The notes under the pieces: generated by a model | Told to the model about the DNA's origin: nothing | The model's input: only the letters and a program-made list of their open reading frames with translations | The model's database searches: none | Shown here: one piece after another, positions 6,032 through 8,023 of the stretch | How positions within the stretch are numbered: position 1 is the stretch's first letter | How the letters are laid out: every line of letters starts with the position of its first letter | Source: DASVSE01 sp036399715 | Lineage (GTDB): Bacteria > Bacteroidota > Rhodothermia > Rhodothermales > Rubricoccaceae | Direction: 5' to 3' | Assembly (NCBI GenBank): GCA_036399715.1 | Contig: DASWMO010000296.1 | Location: forward strand, 1 to 8,023 | DNA: 8,023 nucleotides | Position numbers and translations under genes: made by a program

Positions 6032-7789
6032 TCATGCCTCGGCGGGCTCCGGCGCGCGGTCCATGCGCTCGGGCGCCGAGACGCCGAGGATCGTCAGGCC
6101 GTGCCCGAGCACGCGCCGCGTCGCCTCGGCGAGGTGCAGGCGCGCCGTCGCGAGGGCCGGATCTTCGCCGATGATGCGGCAGTCGCGGTAGAAGACGCTG
6201 AACGCGACCGCGACCTCGCGCAGGAAGCCCGCGAGGCGGTGCGGCGCGCGGCCCTCGGCCGCGGCCCGGACCTCGCCCGGGAACAGCAGCAGCGTCTTGA
6301 CGAGGCTCGCCTCGGACGCGTGCGCGAGAAGGGCGTAATCCGCCTCCGTTCCCTGTGCCGCGCGGGCGTCCGGCAGGCCCGTCTCCGTGGCCTTGGCCTG
6401 GATGGAGCAGATGCGCGCGTGGGCGTACTGGAGGTAGAAGACGGGGTTCTTCTCGGACGCCTCGCGGGCGAGGTCGAGGTCGAACTCGAGGTGCGTGTTC
6501 GGGCTCCGCATGAGGAAGAAGAACCGCGCCACGTCCTCGCCGACCTCGTCCATCAGCTCGTCGAGCGTGACGTAGTTGGCCTTGCGCGTGGACATCTTGA
6601 CCGGCTGCCCGCCGCGGACGAGCGTCACGAACTGGTACACGACGACGTCGATCCTGGACGCGTCGCCGCCGAGCGCCTCGACGCCGCGGAGCACGTCCGG
6701 GTACGTCGCGATGTGGTCCGCTCCGAACACGTCGAGGACGAGGTCGGCCCCGCGGCCGAGCTTCTCCAGGTGGTACGCGATATCGGGCAGGCGGTACGTC
6801 GGCTCGCCGGTCGACTTGACGAGGACGACGTCGACGCCGCGGTCCCCCTCGGCGTCGGTCGTCGTCTTGCCGAGGGCGCTCGTCTTGAACCACGTCGCGC
6901 CGTCCTTCTCGTAGGCGAGGCCCTTCGCCGTGAGTTGCTCGACGACCTCCCAGACGGCGTTCGACGTGTAGAGCGTGTGCTCGTTGAACTGGGTGTCCAT
7001 GTGGACGCCGAGGCGCTGCAGCGTCGCGTCGATCTCGGCGAAGATGGCCGTCTTGGCGGCGTCCGTGAACACGGTTTCCTCGTCCGAGCCCAAAAGGGCG
7101 TCCCCGTGCTCGTCCGCGAGGCGCTGCGCGATGTCGGTGATGTAGCCGCCGAGGTAGCCGCCGTCGGGGAAGCCCTCGGGGACCGTCTCGCCGTCTTCGA
7201 GCACGCGCGTGGGCGTGTTCGGGAGGACGATGGCGGTGTAGCGGGCGCGGACGCTGCGGCCGAGGACGCGCATCTGGCGGCCGGCGTCGTTGAAGTAGTA
7301 CTCGCGCGCGACGCCGTAGCCGGTCCAGTCGAGCAGCGTCGCGATGGTGTCGCCGAGGACGGCGTTGCGCCCGTGGCCGACGGTCAGCGGGCCGGTCGGG
7401 TTGGCCGAGACGTACTCGACGATGGCCGTCTCGCCGGCGTGGACCTGCGTCCGCCCGTAGGCCGCGCCCTGCGCGAGCAGGTCCGCGAGGCCTGTCTGGA
7501 GGACGCTAGAGGCGAAGCGGATGTTGAGGAAGCCCGGCCCGGCGACCTCGACGGCCGACACCTGGGCCGGATCGAGCGCAAGCGCCATCTGGAGCGCCGT
7601 CGCGATCGCGCGCGGCGGGCGGCCGAGCGGGCGCGCGAGCTGCAACGCGACGTTCGTCGCGAGGTCGCCGTGGTCCGGGTTGGCCGGCGTCTGAAACTCG
7701 ACCGCGACGGCTGTCGCGTCGAATCCGTCGGGCAGATCCGGGAGGCGGGCGAGGGCGGCCCGGATATCGTTAGCCAGGGTCTCTTCCAT
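6032..7789 (-). CDS. argS: Arginyl-tRNA synthetase
   Basis: A 585-residue class I aminoacyl-tRNA synthetase that charges tRNA-Arg with arginine. The N-terminal Add1-like domain spans about 1-90 (NPDHGDLATNVALQLAR at 37-53, then GPGFLNIRF). The catalytic domain starts with SANPTGPLTVGHGRN (128-142), where VGHG is the HIGH signature. KMSTR (398-402) inside VKMSTRKANYVTLDEL is the KMSKS counterpart. The all-alpha anticodon-binding DALR domain covers about 455-576 (NPVFYLQYAHARICSI, then LGVSAPERM). Families of this type usually end at or near the PERM motif; here there is a 9-residue tail, DRAPEPAEA. The ATG at 7789 begins the standard METLAND-like start; the frame is open to 7981, but that would run across the promoter and the divergent gene. 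It is the first gene of a three-gene unit. Confidence 0.98.
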   Translation of the reverse strand: MEETLANDIRAALARLPDLPDGFDATAVAVEFQTPANPDHGDLATNVALQLARPLGRPPRAIATALQMALALDPAQVSAVEVAGPGFLNIRFASSVLQTGLADLLAQGAAYGRTQVHAGETAIVEYVSANPTGPLTVGHGRNAVLGDTIATLLDWTGYGVAREYYFNDAGRQMRVLGRSVRARYTAIVLPNTPTRVLEDGETVPEGFPDGGYLGGYITDIAQRLADEHGDALLGSDEETVFTDAAKTAIFAEIDATLQRLGVHMDTQFNEHTLYTSNAVWEVVEQLTAKGLAYEKDGATWFKTSALGKTTTDAEGDRGVDVVLVKSTGEPTYRLPDIAYHLEKLGRGADLVLDVFGADHIATYPDVLRGVEALGGDASRIDVVVYQFVTLVRGGQPVKMSTRKANYVTLDELMDEVGEDVARFFFLMRSPNTHLEFDLDLAREASEKNPVFYLQYAHARICSIQAKATETGLPDARAAQGTEADYALLAHASEASLVKTLLLFPGEVRAAAEGRAPHRLAGFLREVAVAFSVFYRDCRIIGEDPALATARLHLAEATRRVLGHGLTILGVSAPERMDRAPEPAEA

Positions 7790-7804
7790 GGAGGGCGCAG
7801 TCGG

Positions 7805-7812
7805 TACGTTGG
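7805..7812 (+). promoter_or_regulatory. Weak candidate -7 box for the rightward lipoprotein
   Basis: TACGTTGG on the plus strand fits TAnnTTTG except at one specified base, and it is the only such match between argS and the rightward gene. It ends 72 bases before the ATG at 7885. No -33 element is clear, so confidence is low. Confidence 0.25.
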
Positions 7813-7815
7813 CCG

Positions 7816-7823
7816 CGAAGCTA
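7816..7823 (-). promoter_or_regulatory. Candidate -7 box of the argS operon
   Basis: TAGCTTCG on the minus strand ends 26 bases before the argS ATG and carries the same TA[C/G]CTT core as the boxes before the other three leftward units. No T-box leader, stem-loop array or terminator is visible between it and the ATG, so control by uncharged tRNA is not suggested. Confidence 0.5.
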
Positions 7824-7884
7824 CCCGACAGCCACGCCGCGCTCGGCAGCCCCTCGCCCCTTTCCTCCGTCTTCACCGCTGCCC

Positions 7885-8023
7885 ATGCCCCGCGCCTCCG
7901 CCCTCCTCGCCCTCCTGCTCGTCGCCTCGGCCTGCGCCTCGTCCGACGACGGGCCCGACGCGGCCAGCCCCGGCGCCGCAACCTCCGACACGCTTGCGGT
8001 CCGGACCGACTCGCTCCTCATCG
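7885..8023 (+). CDS. Predicted lipoprotein, N-terminal part
   Basis: Only the first 46 codons are in the window. The protein starts MPRASALLALLLVASAC, a compact lipoprotein signal peptide with the lipidated Cys at 17. An Asp/Ala/Ser-rich linker follows (SSDDGPDAASPGAATSDT), then the first residues of the mature domain (AVRTDSLLI). The function cannot be told from this much. It is divergent from argS with 95 bases between the two start codons. The ATG at 7885 was chosen because it begins the signal directly. The frame agrees with the third-position GC bias of the neighbours, and the linker composition is typical of exported lipoproteins. Confidence 0.75.
   Translation, partial: MPRASALLALLLVASACASSDDGPDAASPGAATSDTLAVRTDSLLI

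Noticed and set aside
6036..6893. Upstream extension of the SH3-like lipoprotein frame into argS
   Set aside because: That part is an out-of-frame, Arg-rich reading of argS. The lipoprotein signal begins at 5999 (or 6035).
7790..7981. An N-terminal extension of argS
   Set aside because: The extension is Arg/Gly-rich without homology to ArgRS, crosses the candidate promoter and overlaps the divergent lipoprotein.
7821..8021. A 66-codon minus-strand frame at the right edge
   Set aside because: It is opposite the lipoprotein start at 7885, has no domain, and is a shadow of that gene.
1..8023. CRISPR array, transposon ends, tRNA, rRNA, phage or toxin-antitoxin genes
   Set aside because: No regularly spaced repeats, transposase motifs, RNA-gene sequence or paired small genes were found. 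Base composition and strand layout are uniform, so no sign of recent transfer.

Overview
This window looks like ordinary chromosome from a GC-rich (about 70% by eye) bacterium of the Bacteroidota/Rhodothermota side, with a Rubricoccus/Rubrivirga/Salinibacter-like relative as my best guess. Three things suggest this. The arginyl-tRNA synthetase has the KMSTRKANYVTLDEL form of its signature. No start codon has a convincing Shine-Dalgarno sequence. Four gaps carry an element resembling the Bacteroidota -7 promoter box TAnnTTTG. The taxon is an inference; no rRNA or marker phylogeny is available here.

Nearly everything is coded on the minus strand, so transcription runs from right to left. Between the right end and the left end I see four transcription units. 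(1) argS (6032-7789), an SH3-like lipoprotein (5379-5999) and an ACT-less prephenate dehydratase (4813-5382) are linked by ATGA and GTGA start/stop overlaps and end at a hairpin at 4770-4788. (2) ftsX (3824-4723) is followed 4 bases later by a DUF4097-type lipoprotein (2980-3819). (3) A YfbK-like von Willebrand A lipoprotein (1225-2847) has a structured leader of about 107 bases and is followed by a perfect palindrome at 1169-1192. (4) A small lipoprotein (697-1083) is followed 5 bases later by a membrane-anchored sensor protein, probably a histidine kinase, which runs off the left edge (1-691). On the plus strand a further lipoprotein starts at 7885, divergent from argS, and runs off the right edge.

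The common theme is the cell envelope. Five of nine genes encode predicted lipoproteins, one is the division/peptidoglycan-hydrolase regulator FtsX, and one is an extracytoplasmic sensor. The two cytosolic enzymes, ArgRS and prephenate dehydratase, share an operon with one of the lipoproteins. No mobile element, CRISPR array, tRNA, rRNA or phage gene is visible, and no gene-free stretch exceeds 300 bases.

I find no clear new multi-gene system. The observations most worth checking are: the repeated TA[C/G]CTT element, found on the minus strand only in the four gaps in front of the units; a nested hairpin with a possible pseudoknot ahead of the VWA gene; and a prephenate dehydratase with two usually conserved active-site residues replaced.
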